Below are positions 1 through 13,162 of a DNA stretch of 64,000 bases, in pieces. Position 1 is the first letter of the stretch; every line of letters begins with the position of its first letter. The position numbers were made by a program, and so were the translations under genes. The notes under the pieces are model-generated. The model had not been told where the DNA came from. It made no database searches and was given only the letters and a program-made list of their open reading frames with translations. Where the stretch lies: positions 9,202,860 to 9,266,859 of the forward strand of contig JAKJHU010000030.1 in the NCBI GenBank assembly GCA_022316685.1, written 5' to 3'. Source of the DNA: Progne subis subis. Lineage: Eukaryota > Chordata > Aves > Passeriformes > Hirundinidae.

Positions 1-1
1 G

Positions 2-445
2 ACAATTGACGAGGACTTGTTAAGAATTGAAAAATCCATCTCCTCTCTGGAGGAATCTATCTCCTCGCTTTCAGAAGTCGTCCTGCAGAACAGGCGAGGA
101 CTGGACCTCTTGCTCATGCAGCAAGGAGGCCTGTGTGCTGCCTTGAGAGAAGAATGCTGTTTTTACGCAGACCATACCGGAGTCATGCGAGACTCCATGG
201 CCGAACTGAGAGAAAGACTGGCCCAGAGAAAGAGGGAGAGAGAGTCCCAACAAGGATGGTTCGAGTCATGGTTCAATCAGTCACCATGGCTAGCCACCCT
301 TTTTTCCACCCTAATAGGCCCTCTCACCATGATACTCTTGATATTGATTTTTGGGCCTTGCATTTTGAACAAGTTAGTGTCGTTTGTTAGGAGCCGTTTA
401 GAGAAAGTCGACATTCTATTTGTCGAACGCCTGCAATTACCATGA
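2..445 (+). CDS. env: Partial Env transmembrane (TM) subunit, gammaretrovirus type
   Basis: The reading frame is open from the left edge to a TGA at 443-445, so this is only the C-terminal part of an Env precursor. In order it shows a heptad-like helix, the conserved LQNRRGLD segment of the immunosuppressive-type region, the C-X6-CC motif (CAALREECC) that in gammaretroviral-type Env forms the covalent link to SU, a charged stretch, a [11 protein letters not shown] membrane-proximal segment, one hydrophobic membrane anchor (about residues 95-115 of the visible part) and a short cytoplasmic tail. The family role is membrane fusion during entry. The visible part has no stop or frameshift. It is followed by a polypurine tract and an LTR, so it belongs to a provirus whose 5' part lies outside the window. 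Class assignment is firm; whether the full gene is intact cannot be seen. Confidence 0.9.
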   Translation, partial: TIDEDLLRIEKSISSLEESISSLSEVVLQNRRGLDLLLMQQGGLCAALREECCFYADHTGVMRDSMAELRERLAQRKRERESQQGWFESWFNQSPWLATLFSTLIGPLTMILLILIFGPCILNKLVSFVRSRLEKVDILFVERLQLP

Positions 446-560
446 AGTGCACTTATTACTAACATGTTGTATCACTTTGTATCCTATTATACTAACTTTA
501 ACAGCTTTTGCATTTTTTATAACATTTATACTTTTATAGGTTTTTTTACTTAATCATGGT

Positions 561-573
561 GGGGGGGGGGAGA
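561..573 (+). promoter_or_regulatory. Polypurine tract of the left-edge provirus
   Basis: A run of ten G followed by AGA lies directly before the TG that begins the LTR. This is the expected plus-strand primer site. The roughly 115 bases between the env stop and this tract are AT-rich and non-coding. Confidence 0.85.
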
Positions 574-871
574 TGTGGGAGATTAGGGACAGGCGGTCAG
601 AAGATGTCACGTTGTACGGGCAGACAGAACCCCTCCCTCAACACTTAGTTGGTTAGTGTCCCTGATAAGGTAAGCAACACGTAACTTGTAACGTAAGCAG
701 ACGGAAGTGATGTAGCAAACAGAGGTTTTATAACTCCATGTAACCAGTTAATAAACGCCATTAGCCGTCCACCACATTGGTGTCTGTGAGCTGGTGGTCC
801 GAGCAGCCTGGGTGTGGCTGCCGTGTTGTTCCCGAACCAGGTCGCTACGCCTCAGCGGAGGCAGCAGTACA
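574..871 (+). mobile_element. 3' LTR of the left-edge provirus
   Basis: The LTR begins TGTGGGAGAT after the polypurine tract. It contains a TATA-like TATAA at about 729-733 and AATAAA at 750-755. The end is placed at a CA near 871; an end at 880 is also possible. The R/U5 start (AATAAACGCCATT, then CACCACATTGGTGT) closely resembles the alpharetrovirus (avian leukosis type) R-U5 consensus, although the adjoining Env TM is gammaretrovirus type. The target duplication cannot be checked because the 5' end is outside the window. Confidence 0.8.
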
Positions 872-2051
872 GTATTGCCATGATACAGAATTCTAGGATT
901 TTCAAATAGAATGTGATTCAATGACATTATCTATGTTAGCATGATATATGCACAGAAAACAAACCTCTTTATGTTTGCATGAATACTGATGTTATTTTAG
1001 AGCAGTCTTACTTATTCTATTTCTCTTAGAACCACACATGACCATATCATCAAATTTAATTTAAGATTAAATTCTGTAATTCTTAATATTTTTAAAACTC
1101 TCTCTGTATCTTGGTGTAAATCTTGCTTGGCATAACCCCTTTAATTTATTGTTTCCATGAAGATTTTATTAGATTTTTTTACCATCATGCTTAAATTCAA
1201 ATTATAGTGCTTACTTACACACATAAAAATACAAATCATCCAGAGATGGTAGAAAACTTTGCCACTTCCAAACTAATGTTAAATTGCTTTATAAGTAAAA
1301 GAATTTTTAAAATATATTTAAAGAGAAATAAAAATATTTTGACTACAAACCACTACATCTATTTCTACTGGAATTCCTATTATTCCTTTTGCCTAAATCA
1401 CTCAGAGAAGAAAGTGATTAATGAGTACTGAAATTTCCTGGCATAGTGTGTTTCAGGAGAACCAAACCACAAGATCTGGAAGAATTTCCTGATATTGAAA
1501 GACAGGTGAATTAATTTAAAATAAAGATTTAAAAAAAAAAAAAATAAAATGCTTGTGGGGTGGGGGTTTAGGGGGTTTGGACAACTGCACAAATTGGCTA
1601 TTCACTATTTTTCAACAAAGTAATTGTATGTATGCACAAAATTAGTTGCTAAACTATCACTACCTAGAAAAACATTGACACTTCAGAATCATGGCTTTCT
1701 GAATATATATAGTCAAACTTGGTGAAGATCAAAAAGGAAAAATATATTATTATATATTACTAAGAAATTAACTGTGAATAAAATAAACTATGTAAATCTA
1801 AGTAAATCACTCACACTTCTAATTTTACAGATTTTCTGGGCTTGTGTTCTTGAAAGGAATTAGTAATGTTAGTCTGTAGAAATACTCAAAGAAAGAGAAA
1901 ATAAGTGATTTGAAATATGAAATACCTGCAGTGTAAAAATAAACAAAGTAGTAAAGAATTTTTTTAAAAAATGAAGTAAAAGTTAAGCTACACATCTAAA
2001 AAATCATGATTTGTATGGAGAGAGTGAATAGAGAAATGATTACTATTTGAC

Positions 2052-2082
<31 letters not shown>

Positions 2083-3183
2083 GGGCACCCTGTGGAATAA
2101 TCAAACAAACAAACAATTCACACAGTACATAATTAAAGAAGGAGAATCAGGGGCAGAATCTCTTACTGAAACCTGAAATTTTGATTAGGTCACTGATTAG
2201 ATCAATTCATAGAAAATAGGTATATCAGAGGCTATTCATCATGCCAGGATGCATGCCATCTCCTGTTGAAGGAGTGTGTTCCTTTGAGTGCCAACTATTA
2301 CCCTATATTTAAAATGTGTTTTATGTTCTTTTCCTAGCCACCTGGTAACACATAAATTCTTATTGTTTTCCTTGTAGATAAGATAGTCCTAGACTTTTCA
2401 AATAATGTAGAATTTGTCCAAAGTTGCTGGTAGTCTTGGCATCTTGGAAATTACTTTTAAAGCTTATTTCTACCCAGCTCAATTAAACTGATTTTAAAAG
2501 ATGGATCCTACACTGGGAACACTGGGATTCCCCCTCATTAAAACCTTAAAAGATGTGTTCACAGAAGAACTTTTCAGAAATATTTTTCTCTGGGCTAAGC
2601 ATGGGTAATAGGAGTGCATATGACAGCATTAAGTTTGACACCAAGGATCTCCTCAAAACAGAAGACATTCCAACTGCAGCAGGTCTCATTATTCAGACTT
2701 AGTGGGGTATTGAGTTCCTTGCTCAGTAGCTCTTTGGCTACTTTTTAGGGAGTATAATGTAAATTTAGCCCAATCATGCATGAAACTAGATCCTTCTACT
2801 GGTTTGGAAGGCTCAAGGGTTCAATGCATTCAGTAAATTTATTATTTTCAATAATTAATTTTTTAGGAATTATAGTCATTGATATTTAACCTTGTGTGTC
2901 ATAGTAAATTAGTTATTTTTCTGAGCTATGAAAGTTTTTAAATTTAGAAGCAGAAAATCTATATTTTTAAAATAGAAGCAAAAAAAAAAAATAGTTAAAG
3001 CATCATGTAAGGCTAAAAAGCTCAATATAAAAGTAAAAAAGGAAAAAGTTTACATGGCAGTAACAATTATCACCTCATACACACCTGTAATGTGCCTTCT
3101 TATGGGATTTCACCTGTATTTCATCTAGTAACCTCAAGTATTATAGCACTGTAAGATTTCCTAGGCAACAAAATCTAAACTGA
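872..3183. other. AT-rich intergenic DNA, no gene seen
   Basis: There are only short chance reading frames. A poly-A run lies at about 2052-2079 and shorter A-rich tracts at 1530-1545 and 2980-2992. No recognisable repeat family was found by eye. Confidence 0.6.
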
Positions 3184-3297
3184 TTGTTTGTTTGTTTGGT
3201 TTTTTGTTTGTTTGTTTGTTTTTGTGGGGTTTTTTTTTTTTTTTGGTTGTTGTTTTTTGGGGGGTTTTTTTGTTTTGTTTTGGTTTGGTTTTTTTTT
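3184..3297. repeat. T/G-rich low-complexity tract
   Basis: Degenerate GTTT/TTTTG/TTTTGG repeats with long T runs. Similar tracts recur at about 22.44-22.65, 37.92-38.04 and 40.26-40.37 kb, and as the A/C-rich complement at about 34.9-35.0 kb. Confidence 0.85.
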
Positions 3298-4374
3298 CAG
3301 TAAAGATGACTTATTTCTTTATTAATAAACCACTGTCCTACCAGGAGAGAGGGTTTTGGAAGAGTCAATAGCCTAAGTTCCTTTTTGCTGTTTTTCATCA
3401 TGGGCCCTATGCTTTTGTGAAAACAATGATTTTGTGGGAAAAAAATGCCCTTGAAAGGATACAAGGTGGAAAATTACTACCTGCCTGTAATATCCTGCAC
3501 AAATAGCTTTATTTCTTTGTAACAACCTGGTCCACTTACCATCTGTTAATCTTACAAGAAAAGAGTCCGAAACACAAAATTTGTAGCACACATGGTCACT
3601 TTTAGATGAAATACCTTTGTTCTTTATTTGTGTTAACACCTACAAAAATGCAGCATTTTGTTCCTTCAAAATCCTCATCAAAATTTTCCTGTGGTGACTT
3701 TTAAATGGGATCTTTACAAAGGTGAGGTGATGTATATACTCAGAATCCTTCCTGACATGCTGATAAATACCTCACTGTCCCACTGCAGTCCATTCTATTG
3801 TCTTTGTTACCCTTCCATAAACTCATTGCTGGAGCTCTTTTACATTATTATGTAACTGTCTTTGACAAAGTAGTTTCTGTTCAGATGGCCTTGTTTCCAC
3901 AGTTATATAGCAAAGACTAAATTTAGTCACCTTCAAAGTTTTAGGGAAATAATCTAAACAGGTGGGGATAAAGTTTTTCTAAACAGAACCTGGCCTGCTA
4001 AAGGTGGTCAGATGTGGAAATAATTATCATTATTTATTTATCAGAAGAAGAGAACCTTTTTGTTATTAAAAAAAATCTCAAACACAAAAAGGAAATAACT
4101 GGTTTTGAACACCATATTGTTTACACAAAATAATTAAAAGCAATTCTGAAAAAAGTGTCTCAATCAACCTCAGTATTCCAGCTTGAGATCTGATGAAAAA
4201 GTAGTCTGCTGAGTTTGTATTGTCAAAACGATTATGTAGATAACTTTCGATATTTTGCTTCATTTTGTTTCCTTTTTCAAAGATTCTGCCAATAAAATTA
4301 CAGACCAAGAAGTTTAATGCCAAATGATTTTATATTGTTTTGCTAATAGTATCAAAGAAATTAATCACTTTCAC
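3298..4374. other. Intergenic DNA, no gene seen
   Basis: The frames here are under 90 codons, on either strand, and have no recognisable motif. Confidence 0.55.
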
Positions 4375-5062
4375 TCATTTAATGTATGTGGAATGTTTTA
4401 CCTTGGTTGGTTGCCAGGGGCCCACCATGTCACCTCCGAACACCAGCACCTTCTGAGAGACTGCGCTGTCAATGGTTGATGACTCAAAACGGTTGTGGAG
4501 GTGCCAGGGGGTTTTGCTGAGTCCAGGTTTGCATCCCTGAGGGGTAAGAGGTAAGTTTTTGGGCTGTAGTGGCAATTCCCACAAAACAGAAGGGGCCATC
4601 TTTAACATTGACAAAAGGCAAATCCTGCAAGGTGGGGTGGCATCTTTTATCATGGTGATTGTCCTCCCCTACACAAGTGCTTAGATGCAAATTTCCTTTT
4701 CCATCCTCCCAGGGGAAGGTGTGATGGGATATAACTGACTCAACTGCTGATGTGAGAGGCAGCTCTGATGTCTTAAAAGGTGTCAAAAACCATTAAAGTC
4801 CCCTAAAATGTCCTCAGGCTCTTTCTTGAGGCCTTCCACCAGAGGATTGCACATGACCCAAGTGTTACAACAGATCCAGAATCTATTGCAAAAGACAGTG
4901 CAAAACTCCCCTATCCTTAGAGGAGATGCCTGGGCATTCTTACCTGTCCTGCATGTGAAACAAGAGACCTCTTTTTTTGCTAAAAAAGCTTATGAAAAAC
5001 AAATATTGCGAGTATTTGCATGCTCTACAGGTTTCATTCTAGCTATCTTTTTTTTCCCTTGA
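4375..5062. other. Unassigned segment with overlapping minus-strand frames
   Basis: This segment is richer in GC than its surroundings. Two minus-strand frames of 92 and 100 codons (4375-4653 and 4484-4786) overlap in different phases, as they would if one older coding sequence had been frameshifted near 4490. The reading contains several Cys and Trp residues, but I cannot match it to a family. A plus-strand frame of 84 codons (4808-5062) adjoins it. It could be a decayed ERV or an unannotated dispersed repeat. Confidence 0.25.
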
Positions 5063-6486
5063 ACAAGTTTCATATTGGTTTGAGACAATGTCTCGAAAGT
5101 TGCACAAAATTTTTTTAATAGTTAATCAAATTTCATTTGTTAGGAAAATTAGTGTCCTGGTTTAATACACAGCTGGCTTGAAACATGTTAACCTCTAGTT
5201 AGTGTATGCATAGCTTAAATTAAGTCAAGGATTTCAACTCTTTTATTAAGAAGGAAAATTTTTTATCCTTTTATTGCAAATTCTGGATATCTTGCTGATA
5301 TGTGCACATGTATTTATATAATGATACATTCTTACTGTCTCATAACATCTGAAAGCATCTGAGGCACTAATACATTTTACAGTAATAAATGCAATCCAAG
5401 TCATGCATTATTTCTCTTATAGTTCTAAGTCATCCTGCTAGGTGAAATTTAACAATGCAAGTTCATTTTTATCAGCTTATTTATATTCATTTTTATTCCT
5501 GTAATGTAGCAAATTATTGACTGCTTCTCAGATGGGAGGAAAGAACTGTGTTCTCTTGAATTAGTTAGAAAATACACAAAAAGAAATACATTAACTCAAA
5601 CACTACAATACAAGTTTAATAATGAATAACATCCAAAACAATACTTGTTATGACATAATTTACATGACATTTGTAGCTAAGGGTCTTCCAGGGCTATATA
5701 ACCACTATGTAGAAAAATTGTAATACAAGTTGTATTATACGATTAATAATATTTTTGAAAACTTGAAAGACATTTCATTAAATATTTTTATCCTGTAGTA
5801 CATGAAAGAGTTTGTTATCTACAGTTTTAGGGGTTTTATGCAAATATGTGTAGTTTTGCATGTTTTGTATACACATGCATTTCTGTCTTCATGTTAAAAG
5901 AAATAGAACAGGTTATTTTTGCAAATTGTTTAAACATTCATAATTAACATTACACTGGGTTTTAATAAACTGCTCCATCATGGCCAGAGCTCTAAGTTGT
6001 TTTATGATGCTCTAGGGAATAATTTTATTTACCTAATTATTCATTTTGTTTGAAGGAGGCAGGGAGAGAAGGAACACTTTATTTACTCGCTTTATCTTTT
6101 TTTTCTTTTTCCTACATACTGGAAACACACAAAGATACAACCAAGCTGTGCTGTCATAAAGCTAACAAATGGGACTCCATGTTTTTTCAGCTTTCGTTTT
6201 CTGTTCTGTAATTGATTGTAGTCCTTCTTCAGTGTACCAAATTTGAACAGTACCTCCGCAGTATGCAGAGAGGTATAATGAAGAACTCTACTCATCCAGA
6301 GCTAAATTAGCTATGAGGATGTCAGATGTGAGAACAGAGTACTGACACATGCTTTAAACCACCAGTGTCCCAGCTAGCTACAGATGGCACACCAGTGCTG
6401 TGTCAGGTATGGGGAACTGCCTCAGCATTGGCCTTGATGTGGGCAAAACCTTAGAGACACCATCTCTTGGACACTGTGTTAGGTGC
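5063..6486. other. AT-rich intergenic DNA, no gene seen
   Basis: No coding signal or recognisable repeat was seen. Confidence 0.55.
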
Positions 6487-7161
6487 TGTCATGGATCAGG
6501 TAAAGGAGGAAGAGGAGGAGGATCTCAGTCTGACCTTCCATCAGGGCAGGTTAATTGCTGCTGAAGGGTCTAGGGGAGAGAGAGCCCTGAACAGGGGGAA
6601 ACACGACTTTTAAGCGGGGGTGGAACAAGGGGTGGGTACAACACTGTAACCAATCAGGACTTAATAGGGGAGAAGAATGGCGGGGGTTTACAAAACCTTG
6701 ATGAATGTGGGAGCACAAGGGGAAGACACAACTTTAGGGGACCAACTGGGTGTCGAACAACATAGAATTTGCTAGAAAAGGGGGAAGGAGTAAGCATTGA
6801 CTGACGATCAAATAGGTGGGGTGACAAGCGACGGACTGGGGCAACCAGGGATTGACATAGAGGGATCTAGAAGAAGGGGCAGCGTTAGCTTGATAGATGG
6901 AGAAGGGGAGGGAACAACCTTAGGGCTAAACCAATCACATGGAGAACATGGGGAATTCTGGTGTAAACTATTGGGGAAAACATGCACTGCAACACAGTAT
7001 GACGAAGATGAGGAGCATGTTCTAAGACATGTAAGAAGTTGAACAGCCCTTGACCACTGCTGTTCCATGTCTGATACAGAGACCAGACACAAAAGTATTT
7101 GTAAAAGTATTGGTAAAATAAATCCAAAAGTATTGGTAAAATAAATGCTAAGACCACTATG
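6487..7161 (-). mobile_element. Diverged solo LTR related to the betaretrovirus-like LTR family
   Basis: Read on the minus strand, the start (CATAGTGGTC, then AGCATTTATT) aligns with the U3 start of the 725-bp LTRs (TGTAGTGGTG, then AACTGTTTTATT). The middle (TTTTAAGCGGGGG on the plus strand, followed by a GGGTACAACA block) matches the TTATAAGCGGGGG core-promoter block of those LTRs. The plus-strand left end begins TGTCATGGAT, which gives a CA end for the LTR. U5 does not align and no target duplication is evident. This looks like an old, distant relative; the boundaries are approximate. Confidence 0.5.
7096..7148. repeat. Short tandem duplication inside the diverged LTR
   Basis: The unit AAAAGTATTGGTAAAATAAA occurs twice in tandem, with a partial third copy before it (AAAAGTATTTGTAAAAG). 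Confidence 0.8.
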
Positions 7162-8229
7162 GGGGAATCAGTAATTTAATTTTATACTAAAATCTATTGC
7201 AAATGTTATAATTGTACAATGAAATATTTTCTCTAGGTGCTAAATTTCGCAAAATTGCCAGGGGAATGATTTTTTTACTTAATGTCTTTTCTCTAAGAAC
7301 CACTGTATTTAAGTCGATCAACCTTTGGAATGTTTCCAAAAAGCAGTTTTGGAAATTATTTTTCATGCTTATGTTTTCGGAATGCAAGTTCAGTGTCTTT
7401 GATGAAGTTCGGTCCTTCCTACTTTTTCAGGGTAACCTTGGCAGGGAGATAATCTCTCAAAAAACAAGGTTTGCGTATGTGATCTTGTGGCAGAAATTTT
7501 ATCTCTCTCTTGAATGTACCTGTGTAATCCATCCATTCATGTAATTTAAAGAAGATCAACAACGTCTCCACATTTAGATTTCTCAAAGTATCTTCCAGCT
7601 GCAGTGCTCCAAATATGGAACATATATGCACTCTCATGAAAGCATTAACAAGTAGGCATGGTAGAATAAAATACTTGACTTTTTAATATTGTTTAATATT
7701 GTTTAATATTGTTTAATGTTATTATTGTTTAATATTTTAATATTTATATTCATCCAAAGGAAACAAATGCAAGGACCAGAGAAGTTTGCTTTACTCATGG
7801 GGTGGACTGTGGTGGTGCATCCTGCCCCCTAGGCCGTGCTATGGTCTGAGAAGACACCCTATACTTACTTAGCATCAATCATTCCTTCTATTCCAGGTGT
7901 TTATATAATGTCCAAACTCAGCAGATTTTTCTTTTGTTTTGAAGATGAAAAAAAATTACTACAACATGTAAATCCTGGGATACTTTCTCACAAATGTCAC
8001 TCTCGCATATCATGTATGTTCTAGTAGTTTGAAGTTTAAACTGGGTCACTGTTTTTAGAAGAATAATAATTCTCCATTAAAAAAAAAAAAATAGCAGTAT
8101 TAAAGTATAACTTTTAATGGGTTTTCTTGTATACTTAAGGTCTACAGATAGGAACTGTTTGAACAGCACTGACTTAGGGAATTTAATTAATTATCAATCA
8201 AATCAGAGTAGGTTAATGAGAAATAAAAA
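7162..8229. other. Intergenic DNA, no gene seen
   Basis: The plus frame at 7212-7544 (110 codons) and its minus-strand shadows show no motif. The tandem array at 7678-7745 lies within this stretch. Confidence 0.5.
7678..7745. repeat. AT-rich decamer array
   Basis: Four near-copies of TTTAATATTG in tandem, decaying at the right-hand side. Confidence 0.85.
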
Positions 8230-8925
8230 CAAATCTCAAAACATCTTCCCCCTATCCCTCAGCCTCTTTCCATCTTTGTTTCAGAGGGACTGGGAATGGG
8301 GGTTGTCTTTGCCTCCCATTCCTCCTCCCTCTCTTCCCAGAGTTGGGGTTCCCAGTTCTCCAGGGTTGGGGTTCCACCCACAGGAAACAATCTTCCATGA
8401 ATTTCTCCAAATGGGTCCTTCTCACAGACTTCACAAACCTGTGCTCTGGCACAGGACCCTCAGGGGTTCACAAGTCCTGGCAGCACACCGGCTCTAGTGT
8501 GGGCTTCCTTCAAGCATATCTACCTGTTCCAGCCTGGGGTTTCCCTGCAGCTGCAGGTGCATCACTGTGGACCTCCAAGGACTGCAGCAGGACAGGCTTT
8601 CTTACCATGGTCTTCACCATGGGCTGCAGGGGATCTCTGCTCCAGCCCCGGAAGCCTGTCTTTTGTATTGGAGAGCTGTTTCCCTCCATTGCCTCACTCC
8701 CCTGTTCAGCAGCTGCTGCAGCAGTTTGTTTGTACAGGGTTTTACAATTCTTCTGCATGTGACTTCAGAGGCACTACCACCAACACTGATGGGCTTGACC
8801 TTGGAGAGTGGTAGACCAGTCTTGGAGCCAGGTGGCATTGGCTCTACTGGACGTGGGGAAAGCTTCCACAGAAGCCAACCCTTGTAGCCCCTCCTGCTAC
8901 CAAAACCTTATTACCCCAAAAGTCC
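8230..8925. repeat. Probable dispersed avian repeat, likely ERV-derived
   Basis: A GC-richer island in AT-rich DNA. It holds degenerate short-period units built on phrases such as CTCCA-GCATGGG, CACGGGGTT-ACAAGTCCTG and GGGCTGCAGG, and ends CTTGTAGCCCCTCCTGCTACCAAAACC. I recognise the style as a common bird interspersed sequence, but I cannot name the family with certainty. Several frames are open in all phases (for example 8117-8497 and 8343-8762), as expected for a repetitive GC-rich block, and none looks like a gene. Confidence 0.45.
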
Positions 8926-11900
8926 ATTGTGTATTTTATTTGCAATTACAAATAAATGCAGTAGAAAATAGCTTTCTGGGGGATATCGATTTAAATTTTG
9001 AAGTGACATTGGAAACAATGCAAACCTAGAAATTTGAGAATTATAAAATTAGTATGAATAAAAGGCAAATTTGCATTTAACTGCCTCTGGCGCTGCAATT
9101 TAGATGCTTCTTTTTCTATACATATTTTTGATATGTTTAATTTAAAATTAAACAAGAAAAATATGAGCAGTATTTCTTGTCTTCTTACTGAGCCACTGAA
9201 GGAAAAATTATTTTGTGTTAAATCAGACTTTCCTTACCTCCATGTTTTTGCTGCAAGAGAAGGCTAAACTATCTCAGTGATGACCCAGTCCCTTTGATAA
9301 GTTTGTCCTGTAAAAGATGATCACAGCTTCAGGGCACAAAGCAGGAAAAAACCCTAGAAAATTAAGAATGACAAGAGAATTAGCCTTTAATTCAAAGTAG
9401 AGCAAATTTGTGGAATAAAGTATCAAGTATATCTGAAGAAAATGGAATTTAAATTGAAATAGAAAATACATAATGGCATATACTATGAAGACCTTATAAG
9501 CAAGAATTTTTGGAGTTCAATTAACAACAAACACAGAGTTATAAGGAAATTTTGACTATCTTAGATTTGTGTTGTGATTGTAAGAGTTGGCTTACTTTAC
9601 AATTCCTATTGTTGAAGTAGAAGAAGGAATCAGAAAAAATTTGAAAACTCTATATAAATGTGATATTTATGATTTTTTTCAATGAGCCTTTGCCATTTTG
9701 TTGGCATTTCTTTGGCCATTGACTTTTTTTTTTTTTTTAATAATCTCCATATTAACTGATAGATATTTCCTGAACATTTTTATCTTAAATTCTGAACTAG
9801 TACATGGGTTACAAAATGCTTTTGCTACAAAAATGTAACTCTCATTCATTAACTCATCTGCTAGCAGAATCTAGAGTCAGTAGATTCTACTGTCCATCTA
9901 CTCTTTCAGATGCAATGGCTAATCAGTTTCTAAAATTACTGTTTAGTACAGATGAAATAGCTTGGAAATCACAGATAGATTTCCATGGTGTGGCAGGATG
10001 CACTCTGTTAGAAAACATCATATTCATAATTGTATATTGTATTATTTTTGTTGGCATATGAAGTCAATTAAAACTTTTGAGAAAAAAAAAAAAATGTTCC
10101 CAATTCTAGGTAATTCCTGCATTGCCTTGCTAGTCATGGAAATGCCTCTTTCTTACCATGAGTTAAATCACTGTGAGCTCCTACTTATACATTGTTTGAC
10201 AGGAAAGGTGTAAATCTGAAACAAATTTTTACATTAGCATTTCTGTCGACCTGGCCACTTCTTTTCTAATAAAGCAATTGTTTTTTCCTCTTGACATGAT
10301 GAAAATTCTAAGTGCACATATGTACAGGCACTCATCATTCTATGACACTGGTTATGGTTGCAGCCTGCATACTTAAATGTTAAGTATTTCTGTAGTCACA
10401 CTTAGATTCTACTGCTAGACTTTTCAAAAATCAAGTATTCATTGCAGAAAGTAACTCTCACTTTAACTGAGACTTGTTAAGCATTGTGTCAATTAGGAAT
10501 GAATTCAAATCTCTCTCCTTAGACTGTCAGTGAACAGTCATTTTCAACTGAGCATTATAAACTCTCTGGGTAATGAAATTATTTATTTAGATAGTGTGAA
10601 AGAATAAATGGAATGCAGAAAGTAAATAAAATGGAACAGGAGAATCAAACCTAGTACTTGTTAATATTTCTCTTTAGTATTGAAGAGACACAAGATGTGT
10701 ATTATTGAACCACTTCCTTATTGTAGCAGATGCCTCAGCCCTAAAATTACAAATCAAACAAGATTAAAATGAGAAGAAGTGGCTACTATTTATTGAAGGT
10801 CCCAGAGGTGCACTTTTGGCAGAATGCACTCGTTATGTAGGGTTTCGACATTTTTATGTTTAGTAAATTAGCATCATTGACAAGAATCTCCAAGTAGAAG
10901 TACAGTTAATGAAGTCATTCCCTTTCTTGGTTCAGCCCCCTACTGATGCCTCCCCCTTTGCTTCTGTCTCCACATTGTTTATGTCCAAATACATGGGAAA
11001 ATGGAATGACCTTGGTTCACTGAAAAAGCAGGATTAGAATAAGATTCTAGGAATGTGTTTGACTAATAAAATACTGAAGTCAGCTAAGAAACTATATAAC
11101 TATACAATAATACAAAAAGTTAACAGAGCTACAAATATATGAAAAATAAATAAAATCTAAAAATCTCTTGGCATCATAAATATCTTCAGGTAAACAGACA
11201 ACTCAACTATTTTTACGTTGTTTTTTTTTCTTTCTCTGTTAATTCCACTAAAGCCATTTGCAAGGGTTCAGTGTTTTATGGGTTTTACAAAGAGATAAAT
11301 CATAACATCAGAGTGTTGTGCTAAAGAAAAAAATACGGGAGATTTTAAGAAATAAATCATGAACCACTAAGCCTTTCTTCCCAAAACACCCTTCTTAATG
11401 TTGCTATGGTTGACATCCATTTACTATGTCAACTCTCAGGATTCAGTGTATTTTATATAAATAATAGATAATAATGAATACAAATTTTTGTGACATCTTA
11501 ATGTGTGGAAAATTAATATTTTAGAAGTAGGAAAGTGCTATGTAGCAATGGTGAGAAGCTATTTTCAAAAGTAAAATCAAATATAGAGAAAAATTAATCT
11601 TTCACCCCCTGCAATACATATGTCATAATGAGAGTATTGAATACTCTTTCTTCTAAATATTAGGTTAACAAGAACTAGGAAGGCTTTCATAGTGTGTAGA
11701 TTTTTCTCTTCCTGAGTAAGATTCATGCCTACTCCCTATCCATTTTTGGAAACTTTTGTTTCAGTTTCTTCGGTCTAGTGGAAAGTCTATAAAACTGTTA
11801 AGCATGAATTTTACTCTAGAGAGCTTAAGATCATATCTTGGTGATTAAAATATTCATCTGGAATAGAAAGCCAAATAGAAAGCCAAATTCATACCAACAA

Positions 11901-13162
11901 TTCTCCTAAGGTCTGATAAATCTTTGACTCTAAGAGAACGACTCATCATTAATTGACATTGCTGGGATTTTTTTTTTCTCATTGCAAATTCTGCTTATAT
12001 CAGATAAAACTACTGCATTTTTTCCCCCCTCACTTTATAATATACTGAAACTCTTACTGCCTTAATGCTTCATGTATTCTAAATCTAACCACATTACAAG
12101 TGGATGTGGTGAAAACCTCCTTAGGGAGTTAACTAAGATGTGGTCCTCCAAATTTAAGTCTGTCAATCTGCCCAAAGGAATATGGAAACACGTTTTTGTG
12201 GTTTATCTTGACAGAATATTATCTCTCTCCACAATTGTCAAGAGAAACTTACAGCATTTAAAGGATCATGTCTAAAAAAAGACAGGTCGTTGCAGTGCCT
12301 TTAGGGAATTTATGATTTACATACACATGTGAGCAGGTCTCTCCATCTACCACCAGATTACATTGTCTCTCTGGCAGTTGAACTGGACATGCTGTCGTGG
12401 TCCCTGTTGTCCAGGTGCATCATTCCAAGAGACACGCTCACACCCCTGGCTCCCAAGCCATGTCCCCTTTCTGCTGAATTGCCTGCCTGATCTCTGCTAG
12501 CAATCACAGCCTGACTTCTGCGCCCACACTCACTCCAGCTGCTGGCACCTTGGACGCACAACAGGCTGGTCCCTCTCCGGGCCCTATTTATGCTCAAGTG
12601 CATAGGAGAGAGACTTGTCTCAGGAAATGAGCTAGAAATGGTGTTTAACTAGAAAACAGAACAGACTGCACTAACCAGGGCAGGGCACAGTCAGACAAGC
12701 CTTCTGGCCAGCACACTGTTTACAGATGGCCAGACCTTTTCTATCCCCTTGTGCCCTTATTATCCTACATTTGTTCCTTCACATGGTTTCTTTATGCCGC
12801 AGTGAAAGAAATGCAGTAATTAGTTAACTTCTAGAATATTTATTATTACATCTTCATGTAGAATAATTGGACATAATATCTAAAACATATTATTTATTTC
12901 AGGTAAAAAACTAAAAGGTTTTCACAAAATAAAATCAGGAAAATGAATATAACATTGGTCTTGACTTGCCAGTCTTAGCTTCAGTATTTTAGCAAAAACA
13001 TTAAGAATGCATTTACGTGGGATATTGTTTAGAGATGATGGCTGGAGAAAGACTTTAAGATTTGGTTACTACAAGCATTTTCAGTGAAGATTGAAAGATA
13101 AATCAGACTGTAACAGTAAATTTCTAGGGTAGGAACTCCATTAGTCTGTTAGGCAGTAATGT
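8926..13162. other. Intergenic DNA, no gene seen
   Basis: Mostly AT-rich DNA. A GC-richer patch at about 12360-12760 (CCC/CTG-rich, with an 81-codon minus-strand frame) could be part of an old LTR, but no boundaries or signals could be fixed. Confidence 0.5.

Noticed and set aside
8117..8887. Cluster of plus-strand frames of 105-139 codons
   Set aside because: They fall in a GC-richer repetitive block in several phases at once and look like a dispersed repeat, not exons.
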